Assembly (NCBI GenBank): GCA_002816575.1
Contig: MUCI01000001.1
Location: forward strand, 1-39,732
Source of the DNA: SAR202 cluster bacterium Casp-Chloro-G2
Lineage (GTDB): Bacteria; Chloroflexota; Dehalococcoidia; Lucifugimonadales; UBA3495
DNA length: 39,732 nt
Direction: 5' to 3'
Shown here: one piece after another, positions 24,754 through 33,229 of the stretch
Position numbering within the stretch: the first letter of the stretch is position 1
How the letters are laid out: the number at the start of each line of letters is the position of its first letter
Translations under genes and position numbers: made by a program
Notes under the pieces: model-generated
Told to the model about the DNA's origin: nothing
What the model saw: the letters and a program-made list of their open reading frames with translations, nothing else
Databases searched by the model: none

Positions 24754-26000
24754 CCACGGGAGACCGGAGCACATCGGCGGCGGCGTTCGACGTGCATAAG
24801 GTGCGGGACGATTTCCCCATCTTGAAGCAACAGGTAAACGGCAACCCGCTGGTTTACCTGGACAACGGGGCCACGTCCCAGAAACCCCAGTCGGTGATCG
24901 ACGCCATCGTGCGCTACTACACCACCGAGAATTCCAACGTGCACCGGGGCGTCCATACCCTCAGCCAGCGGGCCACCGACGACTACGAGGGTGCGCGGGC
25001 CAAGATTCGCAAGTTCATCAACGCTGGCGACGACCGGGAGATTATCTTCACCAGGAACACCACCGAGGGGATCAACCTGGTGGCCCACACCTACGCCAGG
25101 CAGCACGTGGGTCCCGGCGATGACATCATCGTTTCCAACATGGAACACCACTCCAACATCGTCCCCTGGCAGATGTTGTGCGAAGAGAAGGGAGCCAACC
25201 TTAAGGTTGTGCCCATCGACGACACCGGCGAGTTGCTGATGGACGAGTATGAGCAGATGCTCAGTCCCCGTACCAAGCTGGTCTCCATAACCCATGTTTC
25301 CAACGCCCTGGGCACGATCCTGCCGGCGGCAAAGATCGTCGAACTCGCCCATGCCCACGGCGCTCCGGTACTGCTGGACGGCGCTCAGGCCGTGCCCCAC
25401 ATGCCGGTGGACATGCAGGAACTGGACTGCGACTTCTACGTATTTTCCGGCCACAAACTGTTCGGCCCCACGGGCATCGGCATCCTCTACGGAAAGGCTG
25501 AATTGCTGGAAGCCATGCCGCCATTCATGGGCGGTGGGGACATGATCAAGTCGGTAACCTTCGAAAAGACGATCTACAACGATCTGCCGTACAAGTTCGA
25601 GGCTGGAACGCCAGACATCGCCAGCGCCATCGCCCTGGGCGCCGCCGTGGATTACGTGACCAACCTGGGCTTCGATCAGATCACGGCCCACGAAGAGGAA
25701 CTGCTCCGTTACGGCACCCAAGCGCTGACCTCCATCGCGGGGGTGCGATTGGTCGGCACCGCCCCTCATAAAGCCGGGATACTTTCATTCGTGATGGACA
25801 AAGCCCATCCCCACGACATCGGCACCATACTGGACGAACAGGGAATCGCCATCCGCACCGGCCATCACTGCGCCCAGCCGGTGATGCAGCGGTTCCGGAT
25901 ACCTGCCACCGCCCGTGCCTCATTGGCCTTCTACAACACGAAAGAAGACATTGACGCCCTGGTGAAAGGCATTGACCGCGTACTAGAGGTTTTCAGTTAA
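24750..26000 (+). CDS. sufS: Cysteine desulfurase SufS
   Basis: PLP enzyme of 416 residues (class V aminotransferase, group II desulfurase) that takes sulfur from cysteine. The PLP lysine is K236 (FSGHKLFGPTG), the substrate-histidine region is EHHSNIVPW, and the persulfide cysteine is C374 in RTGHHCAQPVMQRF. It overlaps sufD by 4 nt and sufU by 1 nt, so desulfurase and sulfur-transfer protein are made together. Confidence 0.97.
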   Translation: MTTGDRSTSAAAFDVHKVRDDFPILKQQVNGNPLVYLDNGATSQKPQSVIDAIVRYYTTENSNVHRGVHTLSQRATDDYEGARAKIRKFINAGDDREIIFTRNTTEGINLVAHTYARQHVGPGDDIIVSNMEHHSNIVPWQMLCEEKGANLKVVPIDDTGELLMDEYEQMLSPRTKLVSITHVSNALGTILPAAKIVELAHAHGAPVLLDGAQAVPHMPVDMQELDCDFYVFSGHKLFGPTGIGILYGKAELLEAMPPFMGGGDMIKSVTFEKTIYNDLPYKFEAGTPDIASAIALGAAVDYVTNLGFDQITAHEEELLRYGTQALTSIAGVRLVGTAPHKAGILSFVMDKAHPHDIGTILDEQGIAIRTGHHCAQPVMQRFRIPATARASLAFYNTKEDIDALVKGIDRVLEVFS

Positions 26001-26449
26001 TGGCCGGCTTGAGTGACCTTTACCAGGAGATACTCCTGGAACATAACAGCAAACCCCGTAATTTCCGCGAGGTCGTTGAACCGACCCAGTCCGCCGAGGG
26101 ATTTAACCCGCTCTGCGGCGACCAGATCACCCTCTATCTCAAAGTTGTTGACGGCGTGATTGACGACGTGGGATTCCAGGGGACCGGCTGCGCTATCTCG
26201 CGGGCTTCCGCCTCGATGATGACCCAGAGCATCAAGGGCCAGAGCCTGGAGAAGGCCGAAGAGATATTCGACGCCTTCCATCACATGATTACCGAGCCTG
26301 GCGGTGAGCTGGACCTGGACACGCTGGGTGACCTGGAAACACTGTCGGGGGTCAACGAATACCCCACGCGCATCAAATGCGCCATCTTGGCCTGGCACAC
26401 CATGAAGGCCGCGTTGGCCGGCGACAGCGACGGTATCACCACCGAATAA
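26000..26449 (+). CDS. sufU: SufU-type zinc-dependent sulfurtransferase
   Basis: 149 residues. SufU takes persulfide sulfur from SufS and passes it to SufB in SufE-lacking bacteria. The zinc site is complete: C39 and D41 (NPLCGDQ), C64 (GTGCAIS) and C127 (RIKCAIL). The SufU insertion between the second and third cysteine (about residues 92-120) distinguishes it from IscU. ATG 26000 shares a base with the sufS TAA. Confidence 0.94.
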   Translation: MAGLSDLYQEILLEHNSKPRNFREVVEPTQSAEGFNPLCGDQITLYLKVVDGVIDDVGFQGTGCAISRASASMMTQSIKGQSLEKAEEIFDAFHHMITEPGGELDLDTLGDLETLSGVNEYPTRIKCAILAWHTMKAALAGDSDGITTE

Positions 26450-26588
26450 GGCCCGTGGCGCGCTACCTGGGCAGGCACCGCCCCGTGACGGGTTGTGATC
26501 TCCGCGCCGTTCTTTCCCCTCACGCATGATGCGTTTCGGCTTCCCTGTGCTAAGCTGGTTACGATTCTTACTTATGGCCGACTAACCG

Positions 26589-27047
26589 ATGCCTCAACAG
26601 CCCGACGTCTCCCTCGATGGCCTCTACGGCGACCTGGTCATGGACCACTACCGTAACCCCCGCAACCGCACTCCCCTGGATGACGCGGATGTGGAGGCTG
26701 AAGAGTTCAACCCGTTCTGCGGCGACCGCGCCACCTTCCAGCTCAGTTTGGACGACGATGGCATGGTGGCCGGCGTCAGCGCACGCTCGGAAGGCTGCTC
26801 CATAATCCAGGCGGCCACATCCATGCTCTCCAGCCTGTTGCCGGGCAAGTCCCTGGGCGAAGTGGAGGAACTGGGTACCAGTTACCGGGAATCCATGCGG
26901 AACGGCCTAAAAGACGACGGTGTGGACGGTCTGGGCGACCTGCTGGCCCTTCAGGTGGTGCGCCAGTACCCGGTGCGCATCAAGTGCGCCCTGCTGCCGC
27001 TGGTGGCTCTGGAGGAAGGCATCAAAGCCTACCGGTCCAAGTCATAA
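26589..27047 (+). CDS. Second SufU/NifU-like protein
   Basis: 152 residues, paralogue of the preceding gene. All four zinc/cluster ligands are kept: C44 and D46 (NPFCGDR), C70 (SEGCSII) and C133 (RIKCALL). It diverges elsewhere, with an acidic N-terminal part (DDADVEAEEF). The 139-nt gap and lack of a clear ribosome site before ATG 26589 suggest different translation from the upstream genes. It could be a second sulfur-transfer protein or a variant scaffold; the sequence does not decide. Confidence 0.9.
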   Translation: MPQQPDVSLDGLYGDLVMDHYRNPRNRTPLDDADVEAEEFNPFCGDRATFQLSLDDDGMVAGVSARSEGCSIIQAATSMLSSLLPGKSLGEVEELGTSYRESMRNGLKDDGVDGLGDLLALQVVRQYPVRIKCALLPLVALEEGIKAYRSKS

Positions 27048-27100
27048 CTTGGATGAAAGAGGCGATAAGGATCTGTTGGTCTAAGTCCTAGATCGATCCT

Positions 27101-28858
27101 TTAACGGTCCAGCCAGGCCCTTGACCAGAAGTTGTACTCAGATAGCGCCGTGTTGGGCTCGAACCCCTTTAAGTCTTCGCGGAACACCCACCGGGACGCG
27201 GCGGTCACCGGACTGAACAAGTAGGCCTGCTCGAGCACCCGGCGCTGAATCTCCACCAACTGGCCTTTCCTGATCGAGTCGTCGAATTCGGCGGCCTGGA
27301 CCTCAATCATGGAATCCAACTGGGTGTCCTGATGCCCCGCCATGTTCCACTGGCCCTGGCTGTGCAACAGTCCGAACAGGAAGCTGTTGGTCGTGGAGGT
27401 CGGCGGCGCCGCGCCCACGGCCAACTGAAACTCCCGCGCCGGACCCATGACCAGGTCATTGAACTGCACCGGGTTCATGCGGCGCAGTTCGGGGTTGAAT
27501 CCGACGGCGGTCAGGTCGGCCAGCAGCTTTTTTTCCAGGGCCAGGTTCTCGCCGCCGGTCCGTTCGATTCGTACCGTCACTTCGATATCCACGGGCAACT
27601 TTTGGCCCGAGTTTGCCAGCAATCGGCGCGCCTTGCCGGGGTCGGCGAAATAGTTTCGGCGCATATCCTCCCGGTCCAGCAACCAACCGGGCTCCCGCAC
27701 CGGTATCCCCACGCTGGTGAACCCCAGGCCCGACCAAACAGTGTCCAGATAATCCCAGGGGTCTATCGCCTGAAACACGGCCTGCCGCACGGCTGTCTTG
27801 GTCAAGGCCGGCGTTTGGGTGTTCATGGCCAGCATCACTCCCGCGCCCGACCGGCGGGATACTACAGACTGAAACCTGGTATCGCCGCCACGCAACGTTT
27901 CCCACTCGCCGGGACCCACGGAAAGAACGTCGATCAATCCAGCCCGGAAGGCGGCCACCTGGTCCGACTCACCCGTCCCGGACGAATCGGAAAACAGACC
28001 AGGCCGCATGACCACGATGTTCAATCCGTCGAGGAATGGCAGATTGTCTTCAAAGTAGTCAGGGTTGCGCAGGAACTTCATCCCCTCGCCTGACCCACCA
28101 TTGGGCACGGCCTCTTGCCAAACCCAGGGTCCGGTGCCGATCACCGGGGCGTCTTTAAGGTCGCCGTACTCGGCCACAACCTCCGGGGCCACCACTTTGA
28201 TATGCCCGTCGGCCAAGGCCAATAGGGCGTCGGCGTCCTCTAAGGACAATTCGATCTGCAGGGTCCGGTCGTCTATCGCCGAAATCTTGCCGATGGATGC
28301 CAGCAGGGGGGCGTTGGGCCAGTCTGGCGTCTTGATCCGGTCCAGACTGAACACCACATCCTGGGCCGTGAGCGCCCGGCCGTTAACCGGCGCCACGTTC
28401 TGCCAGAGCACGTCCGGCCGCAGCCTGAACTGGTACATCAGGTCTTCGGTCAGGACCCAACTCTGGCACAGGTCGCACTCCAGAAGCAGGTTGGGCTGGT
28501 TGGCCCCCTCGCCGGAGCGGAGCCGTAACAGCCTGCTGTAGGCCAATCCAGGCCCCAGGGCGGTCAGCGTCTCCTGCACCTCTTGATGCACGTCCCGGTG
28601 GGGGATGTCCGCCGACGCCGCGACCGTAAGCACACCGCCGGACTTACCCGCGGGCGCCACGGTGATGACGGGAGTGGGGGTGGGGGTGGGGACTCCGCTG
28701 GCGATGGCGGTTTTCTCGGATGGGCTGAGAGAGCGGGTGGACTCGTTGCTGGTCGGGGTGTCTGATGATGTACAGGCAACGGCAAATATGGCCGCCAGGA
28801 TAATCAAGGGCTTAATCAAGAGCTTTTTCGTCGGGAACATCCTCATCATCCCTTTCAT
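27101..28858 (-). CDS. ABC-type peptide/solute-binding lipoprotein (SBP_bac_5)
   Basis: 585 residues. A signal peptide with hydrophobic core (about 13-27) ends in AVAC, so C29 would be the lipidated residue. A Ser/Thr/Pro linker with PTPTPTP (about 57-63, from a GT-rich DNA repeat) leads to the extracellular binding domain, with SRLLRLRSG, QFRLRPDVLWQNVAPVNGRALTAQDVVFSLDRI and GTGPWVW typical of DppA/OppA-like proteins. ATG 28858 is one of several closely spaced Met (codons 1, 4, 5, 7), so the start is uncertain. No permease or ATPase gene is adjacent: it is an orphan. Convergent with the suf operon. Confidence 0.93.
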   Translation of the reverse strand: MKGMMRMFPTKKLLIKPLIILAAIFAVACTSSDTPTSNESTRSLSPSEKTAIASGVPTPTPTPVITVAPAGKSGGVLTVAASADIPHRDVHQEVQETLTALGPGLAYSRLLRLRSGEGANQPNLLLECDLCQSWVLTEDLMYQFRLRPDVLWQNVAPVNGRALTAQDVVFSLDRIKTPDWPNAPLLASIGKISAIDDRTLQIELSLEDADALLALADGHIKVVAPEVVAEYGDLKDAPVIGTGPWVWQEAVPNGGSGEGMKFLRNPDYFEDNLPFLDGLNIVVMRPGLFSDSSGTGESDQVAAFRAGLIDVLSVGPGEWETLRGGDTRFQSVVSRRSGAGVMLAMNTQTPALTKTAVRQAVFQAIDPWDYLDTVWSGLGFTSVGIPVREPGWLLDREDMRRNYFADPGKARRLLANSGQKLPVDIEVTVRIERTGGENLALEKKLLADLTAVGFNPELRRMNPVQFNDLVMGPAREFQLAVGAAPPTSTTNSFLFGLLHSQGQWNMAGHQDTQLDSMIEVQAAEFDDSIRKGQLVEIQRRVLEQAYLFSPVTAASRWVFREDLKGFEPNTALSEYNFWSRAWLDR

Positions 28859-28896
28859 CTACACACCACTCTAGCCGGTAAAAACAGTCAGACTCG

Positions 28897-28902
28897 ATTA
28901 TA
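28897..28902 (-). promoter_or_regulatory. Candidate -10 element for the binding-protein gene
   Basis: Perfect TATAAT on the minus strand, about 40 nt before the start at 28858. No good -35 hexamer is seen at 16-18 nt. Confidence 0.35.
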
Positions 28903-29012
28903 GGCGCGTTTCCTTGCTAGGCCACGATAGATTCATTGCGCGCTCGAACGAAAACACGAGCAAAATATGAGTGGAAATACGAGTCTGCTCGGCACGGGGT
29001 GGGGTGAGTGGG

Positions 29013-30029
29013 TCAGTCGAGAGGCGGTTTGACGGTTGCGGGCTCGGACGAAAGTAGATCGGCAGCGATATTATGGCGCCGGCCGGTGATCGCCCAGGTC
29101 GCGAAAGCCATGATGGAGATCAAGATGGGGGGCAGGAATAAGATTGCGTGAATCACCAGCGCGAACCCCAGCGCGTCGCCGTCTCCCACGCCGATGGTGG
29201 TGAGCAGATAGAAGACCGCGAACTCAAAGGTGCCCACGGAGGCCGGGAGCGAGGGCACCAGCGCGACAAATGTGAGAGTGCCGATGACCAGCAGCGTGGC
29301 GACCATCGGGGATATGTCGATGTCCATGCCGTACGCCAAGACCCAGGCGGAAAGGCCCAGCAGTAGCCAATACCCCATCGTTAGCAAGAAGGACCACGCG
29401 AGTCTCAACCGTGCCTGAATAAGCCCCTGGAGGGATGACGATGTCGATGCCAGCAATTGCAGGTGGGTCAGGCCCGGCCTGGACCCGAACCAGATCACCG
29501 CAGGCACCGCCAACACGCTGACCAACGCCAGCACCACTGCGCCGATCACGTAAGGGATGAACCCTTTGAGGCTGGGCAGCACCATCACGCCCAGGCCCAA
29601 CAAGATCGCCGCGATCACGAAATCCAACACCCGCTGCACGCCCAGCGTCGCCGCCACTTCCTCGCCGCGCACCCGGTAACGCAGGGTGAGCAGGAAGAAT
29701 TGGGTGACCTCGCTGATGACACGGATTGGTGAGACGCTATTCAGGCCGATGCCGATGTTCTGCACCAGAAGCAACCGGTGCAACGGGACCGACCGTTTGA
29801 TGAACAACACCTGCCAGCGGTAGGCCCGCATGGCCGTGGCAAGGGCGAAGATCGCCAGAGAGAGCAGCATGTAGCGGACGGGGAATTCATTGAAGGCCGC
29901 TGACAGCGAGCCCCAGTCCATGTCTTTGACCACGGCGAAGCCGATGCCGACGCCAACGGCTAGTCCGAGAACCAGCCGGAGCTTCGGCTGCATCAGCAAG
30001 CGCGATGACAGTACGGTCGCTGTTTTCAC
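29013..30029 (-). CDS. Flippase-like integral membrane protein (UPF0104/LPG synthase TM domain)
   Basis: 338 residues with about eight hydrophobic segments (for example 17-34, 54-67, 136-156, 159-182, 215-232, 241-258, 295-312). It matches the lysylphosphatidylglycerol synthase transmembrane/UPF0104 family, with the RAYRWQVLF and PASVGTFEFAVFYLL motifs. Relatives act with glycosyltransferases or in lipid modification; no partner enzyme is adjacent, so the substrate is unknown. GTG 30029 is the first start; ATG at codon 13 (29993) is an alternative. Confidence 0.88.
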   Translation of the reverse strand: MKTATVLSSRLLMQPKLRLVLGLAVGVGIGFAVVKDMDWGSLSAAFNEFPVRYMLLSLAIFALATAMRAYRWQVLFIKRSVPLHRLLLVQNIGIGLNSVSPIRVISEVTQFFLLTLRYRVRGEEVAATLGVQRVLDFVIAAILLGLGVMVLPSLKGFIPYVIGAVVLALVSVLAVPAVIWFGSRPGLTHLQLLASTSSSLQGLIQARLRLAWSFLLTMGYWLLLGLSAWVLAYGMDIDISPMVATLLVIGTLTFVALVPSLPASVGTFEFAVFYLLTTIGVGDGDALGFALVIHAILFLPPILISIMAFATWAITGRRHNIAADLLSSEPATVKPPLD

Positions 30030-30113
30030 AATCTCGGTCTACGGTCCAGCGGGTCTAAAGAGAGATTCGGGCGTGGGCAAAGGCCGTGGAGGGCTCACCA
30101 TAGCCTAATCATC

Positions 30114-30142
30114 AAGCTACGCGTGGGGGGGTGATATGTCAA
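30114..30142 (-). promoter_or_regulatory. Candidate promoter for the flippase-like gene
   Basis: Minus strand TTGACA (30137-30142), 17-nt spacer with a C-run, TAGCTT (30114-30119); leader about 78 nt. Confidence 0.45.
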
Positions 30143-30193
30143 GGAACGTGCCCCAGGGTTTGGAGCCCCATTTCCCACCCGAGATAAACGCCC

Positions 30194-30703
30194 CTAGGGC
30201 TTTCCTGACCGGGCTAGACCCTTCAGATAGGCGATGTGACCTTGGTGCTGGTAGACCTCGCCGATGACCTGCCGGAAGATCCGCCCCACCGACATCTCGG
30301 GCCGGGCCTCTCTCGGAACAACGTCCATCTGTTCCGGAGTCAGCGTCTTCAGATAAGCCAAGGTGGTAGACCGCACCGCCTCACCGTACTTCAGCATCTC
30401 GGCCAGATCGTAAGCGGGGAACGCGGCCACCTGCTCCGTTGTATGGTTGAAGCCGTTGTCTCTCGTGGGCAGCCCAAATCTCTCATTCCAGCCGTCCCGC
30501 TCCCAGATCTCGGGTTCCCGTTGGATGAAGAACTGGAACCACATGTCCTCAACCCTGGTCATATGCCAAAGTATCCAGCCGATGGGATTCGCCTCCGGAC
30601 CGGGACGCCACACCATTTCCTCGGGAGTCAGGTCGCCTAGGGCGTCCATCAGATATTCGTGTTCCGTGTTGAATGCGTCTTCGATAAACTCGTTCAGAGT
30701 CAT
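30194..30703 (-). CDS. DinB family protein
   Basis: 169-residue four-helix-bundle protein. The metal-ligand His residues are visible in ILWHMTRVEDMW (about residue 47) and near the C terminus in VYQHQGHIAYLKGL. DinB proteins are metal-binding and include thiol transferases and DNA-damage-induced proteins; the specific role is not predictable. ATG 30703 follows CGGAGATTAAGGG. A 7-bp inverted repeat TGCCGGA/TCCGGCA lies just upstream at about 30726-30748. Confidence 0.88.
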   Translation of the reverse strand: MTLNEFIEDAFNTEHEYLMDALGDLTPEEMVWRPGPEANPIGWILWHMTRVEDMWFQFFIQREPEIWERDGWNERFGLPTRDNGFNHTTEQVAAFPAYDLAEMLKYGEAVRSTTLAYLKTLTPEQMDVVPREARPEMSVGRIFRQVIGEVYQHQGHIAYLKGLARSGKP

Positions 30704-30908
30704 CCCTTAATCTCCGGTTGATCTGCCGGAAACCAGAGGTCCGGCAAAGGATTTGGCAGGCCAACATGATACACCCGTCCGGCGCATCCGCGGTATGCTA
30801 AACTGCACTCGGCGCACGCCTGCCACGTCATGGCGGCACGCCCGTCTCGCGGCCCCATGAAACGGCCGCACCCGCCTGCGTTAACAAGCTAACCGGAGAG
30901 AATATCCC

Positions 30909-31976
30909 ATGTCAGATTCACTGATCACACCGGAGGTCCGTGCCCTCATCGGTACCGAGACCTCTCCCGAGAAGAACCGGTTCCCTCTCAGCGACGAGAT
31001 GGCCTACGACTTGGCCGACGCCACCGAAGACCCCAACCCCCTTTGGGTCGACAAAGCCCAGGCCACCGCCAGCCGGTTCAAGGGGCTGCTCTGTCCTCCG
31101 CTGGCGACCTGGAAAGACATCGCGCCGTCCATCGGCTATTTCGGGGCCGGCCAGGAGTCCCACTTCGATATCCCCCTGCCCTTTAACAGCTATGGCCTGA
31201 ACGGGGGCAGCGACTGGCAATTCCTGCGTCCCGCCTACTCCGGCGACTGGGTCACCCGCCGATTCAAGATCATGGACATCTTTGAGAAGGAAGGACGCTC
31301 CGGTCCGCTGGTTTTCATCGTGCGCCGGGAGACCCAAACCAACCAGCACGGCGACGCCATCAGCGTGGCCGACCGGGTGAGCATCCACCGCAGCAGGCCG
31401 CCGCGGGAGGAGGTGCAAGCCACCGCCGACGCCGGTGAAGGGCTGGAAGCCGTGGTGATCTCGCCGCCCGCACCCGGCCACACAGTGCCACGTTCCGTCC
31501 ACGTCTCGGGTGGGCAGAGGTATTTCGAAGACATATCTGTTGGGATGGACCTGGAGCCGGTGGTAAAGGGGCCTTTGACCACCACCCATCTGGTGCGGTG
31601 GGCCGCCGCCAACGGCAACTATGCCCGCATCCATTGGGACCTGCCCTTCGCCCAGGTACATCAGGGTTTGTCCAACGTGGTGGTGAACGGCTCGCTCAAG
31701 AACCAGTACCTAGGCCAACTCATGATCAGGTTCGCCGGCCAAGAGGGTTGGTTCAAGCGGTTCTATGTTGAGCACCGTGGCATGGACTACCCCGGCGACA
31801 TCATCACCGCGTCGGGAAAAGTGACGGCTGTCCGCGAGGTCGGCAATTACGGACACGTCGGTTGCGAGGTCAACCTGACCAATAACCGGGGAGACCGGAC
31901 GGCGTCGGGGCGAGGCACCGTCGTGCTGCCCAAGAAGGGCCAGAGCCTGCCATTGGTCTGGGAGTTGGAAGACTGA
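30909..31976 (+). CDS. MaoC-like double-hotdog acyl dehydratase
   Basis: 355 residues in two hotdog domains, the FAS1-like/MaoC arrangement. The N-terminal domain (about 10-160) has EDPNPLW at 40-46, where the usual hydratase His is Trp. The C-terminal domain (about 205-350) keeps H242 in GNYARIHWDLPFA, so that half is likely the catalytic one. It would hydrate an enoyl-CoA or dehydrate a hydroxyacyl-CoA; mesaconyl-CoA hydratase and similar enzymes share this layout. GGAGAG precedes ATG 30909. Its stop overlaps the next start (TGATG), forming an operon with the CoA-transferases. Confidence 0.9.
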   Translation: MSDSLITPEVRALIGTETSPEKNRFPLSDEMAYDLADATEDPNPLWVDKAQATASRFKGLLCPPLATWKDIAPSIGYFGAGQESHFDIPLPFNSYGLNGGSDWQFLRPAYSGDWVTRRFKIMDIFEKEGRSGPLVFIVRRETQTNQHGDAISVADRVSIHRSRPPREEVQATADAGEGLEAVVISPPAPGHTVPRSVHVSGGQRYFEDISVGMDLEPVVKGPLTTTHLVRWAAANGNYARIHWDLPFAQVHQGLSNVVVNGSLKNQYLGQLMIRFAGQEGWFKRFYVEHRGMDYPGDIITASGKVTAVREVGNYGHVGCEVNLTNNRGDRTASGRGTVVLPKKGQSLPLVWELED

Positions 31977-33172
31977 TGCCCGCTGGGCTACTGAATGGGA
32001 TCCGCGTGTTGGACCTGGGTTCAGGGATATCGGCCCCCTGGTGCGCCAAGATACTGGCTGACTACGGCGCCGATGTCATCAAGGTTGAACCGCCGGGTGC
32101 GGGAGACTGCGCGCGCCGCATGGGCCCCTTTGCCGGCGACGACCCTCACCCTGAGAAGAGCCTGGGCTTCCTATATCTGAACACCAACAAGCGGGGCGTC
32201 ACCCTGGACCCGTCCAGCCCCACCGGACGCAAGCTGCTGGAGCGGCTGGTGGCGGAGGCCGATGTTCTGGTCGAGAACCACCCACCGGCCCGGTCCCAAG
32301 AGCTGGGGTTGAATTATCAGTCTCTCGCTGAGGTGAACCCCAAGCTGGTCGTTACCTCCGTCACTCCATTCGGGCAGACCGGGCCGTACCGCGATTACCA
32401 AGCCACCGATATCGTGACCTACGCCCTCAGCGGTCTGATGTACCACTCCGGCGATTCGGACAAAGAGCCGCTGCGGAACGTCCTCGACCAGTCTTTCTAC
32501 GTCGCCGGGGCCAACGCCGCCGCCGCGACCCAGGTGGCCTTGTTCGCCCGGCTATACTCCGGCGAGGGCCAGCAGGTGGACGTCTCCGCCGCCGAATGTC
32601 TGGGGGCACACATGGTCCAACCCCTGCCCTACTACAATTACATGGGTGCGGTGAAAGGCCGCCGTCCGGTGCGCGGGGCCGGGTTCGAAGAGCTGATGCC
32701 CGCCAGAGACGGCTACGTTGCCCCGTCGGTTCAGGGGTCCCGGCCTTGGTCCACGGTGGCTGCCCTGATCGGAGGTGAGGAATTGCAGGACGAGAAATTC
32801 GCCACCGGCGCCGGCCGGGTTGCCCACGGTGAAGAATTGAAGCAACTGCTGATCAAAGGACTGGCCGAATGGGACCGCATGCCATTGTTCCTGGCGTCAG
32901 GGGAACAGCGGCTGGTGTTCGGCATGGCCCAGGACGCCGGAGACCTGGCCAACTGCCCCCATCTGGAGTCCCGCGGTTTCTTCGTTGAGGTCGACCACCC
33001 GGTGGCCGGCCGGGCCCGATACCCTGGCATGGCTGTCCGTCTGCCCGGCGAGACCATCACCGCCACGCGGCCCGCTCCGCTGCTCGGCCAGCACAACGCC
33101 GACGTGTACGGCCAGGAGTTGGGCTACTCCGCCGCCGACCTGGCGACCCTCCGCCAACACGCCATCATCTGA
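31976..33172 (+). CDS. Class III CoA-transferase (CaiB/BaiF family), probable non-catalytic subunit
   Basis: 398 residues. N-terminal VLDLGSGISAPWCAKILADYGADVIKVEPP and the later RLYSGEGQQVDVS identify the family. In formyl-CoA transferase the nucleophile Asp169 lies 18 residues before a conserved Arg; the matching position here is Phe174 (QSFYVAGANAAAA). The nearest Asp (D171) is three residues off. It may be an inactive partner of the following gene, which keeps the Asp. Co-translated with the MaoC gene through TGATG. Acceptor acid unknown. Confidence 0.9.
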   Translation: MPAGLLNGIRVLDLGSGISAPWCAKILADYGADVIKVEPPGAGDCARRMGPFAGDDPHPEKSLGFLYLNTNKRGVTLDPSSPTGRKLLERLVAEADVLVENHPPARSQELGLNYQSLAEVNPKLVVTSVTPFGQTGPYRDYQATDIVTYALSGLMYHSGDSDKEPLRNVLDQSFYVAGANAAAATQVALFARLYSGEGQQVDVSAAECLGAHMVQPLPYYNYMGAVKGRRPVRGAGFEELMPARDGYVAPSVQGSRPWSTVAALIGGEELQDEKFATGAGRVAHGEELKQLLIKGLAEWDRMPLFLASGEQRLVFGMAQDAGDLANCPHLESRGFFVEVDHPVAGRARYPGMAVRLPGETITATRPAPLLGQHNADVYGQELGYSAADLATLRQHAII

Positions 33173-33182
33173 ACATCGTCTG

Positions 33183-33210
33183 CGCGTACCGATATACGCG
33201 TACCGATATA
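33183..33210. repeat. 14-bp perfect tandem duplication
   Basis: CGCGTACCGATATA occurs twice head to tail in the 57-nt gap between the two CoA-transferase genes, just upstream of the second gene's ribosome site. Confidence 0.92.
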
Positions 33211-33229
33211 AAGGAAGCAAGTTATACAG

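Noticed and set aside
24654-25769. 371-codon minus-strand frame opposite sufS
   Set aside because: Antisense shadow; sufS has all catalytic motifs and operon overlaps on the plus strand.
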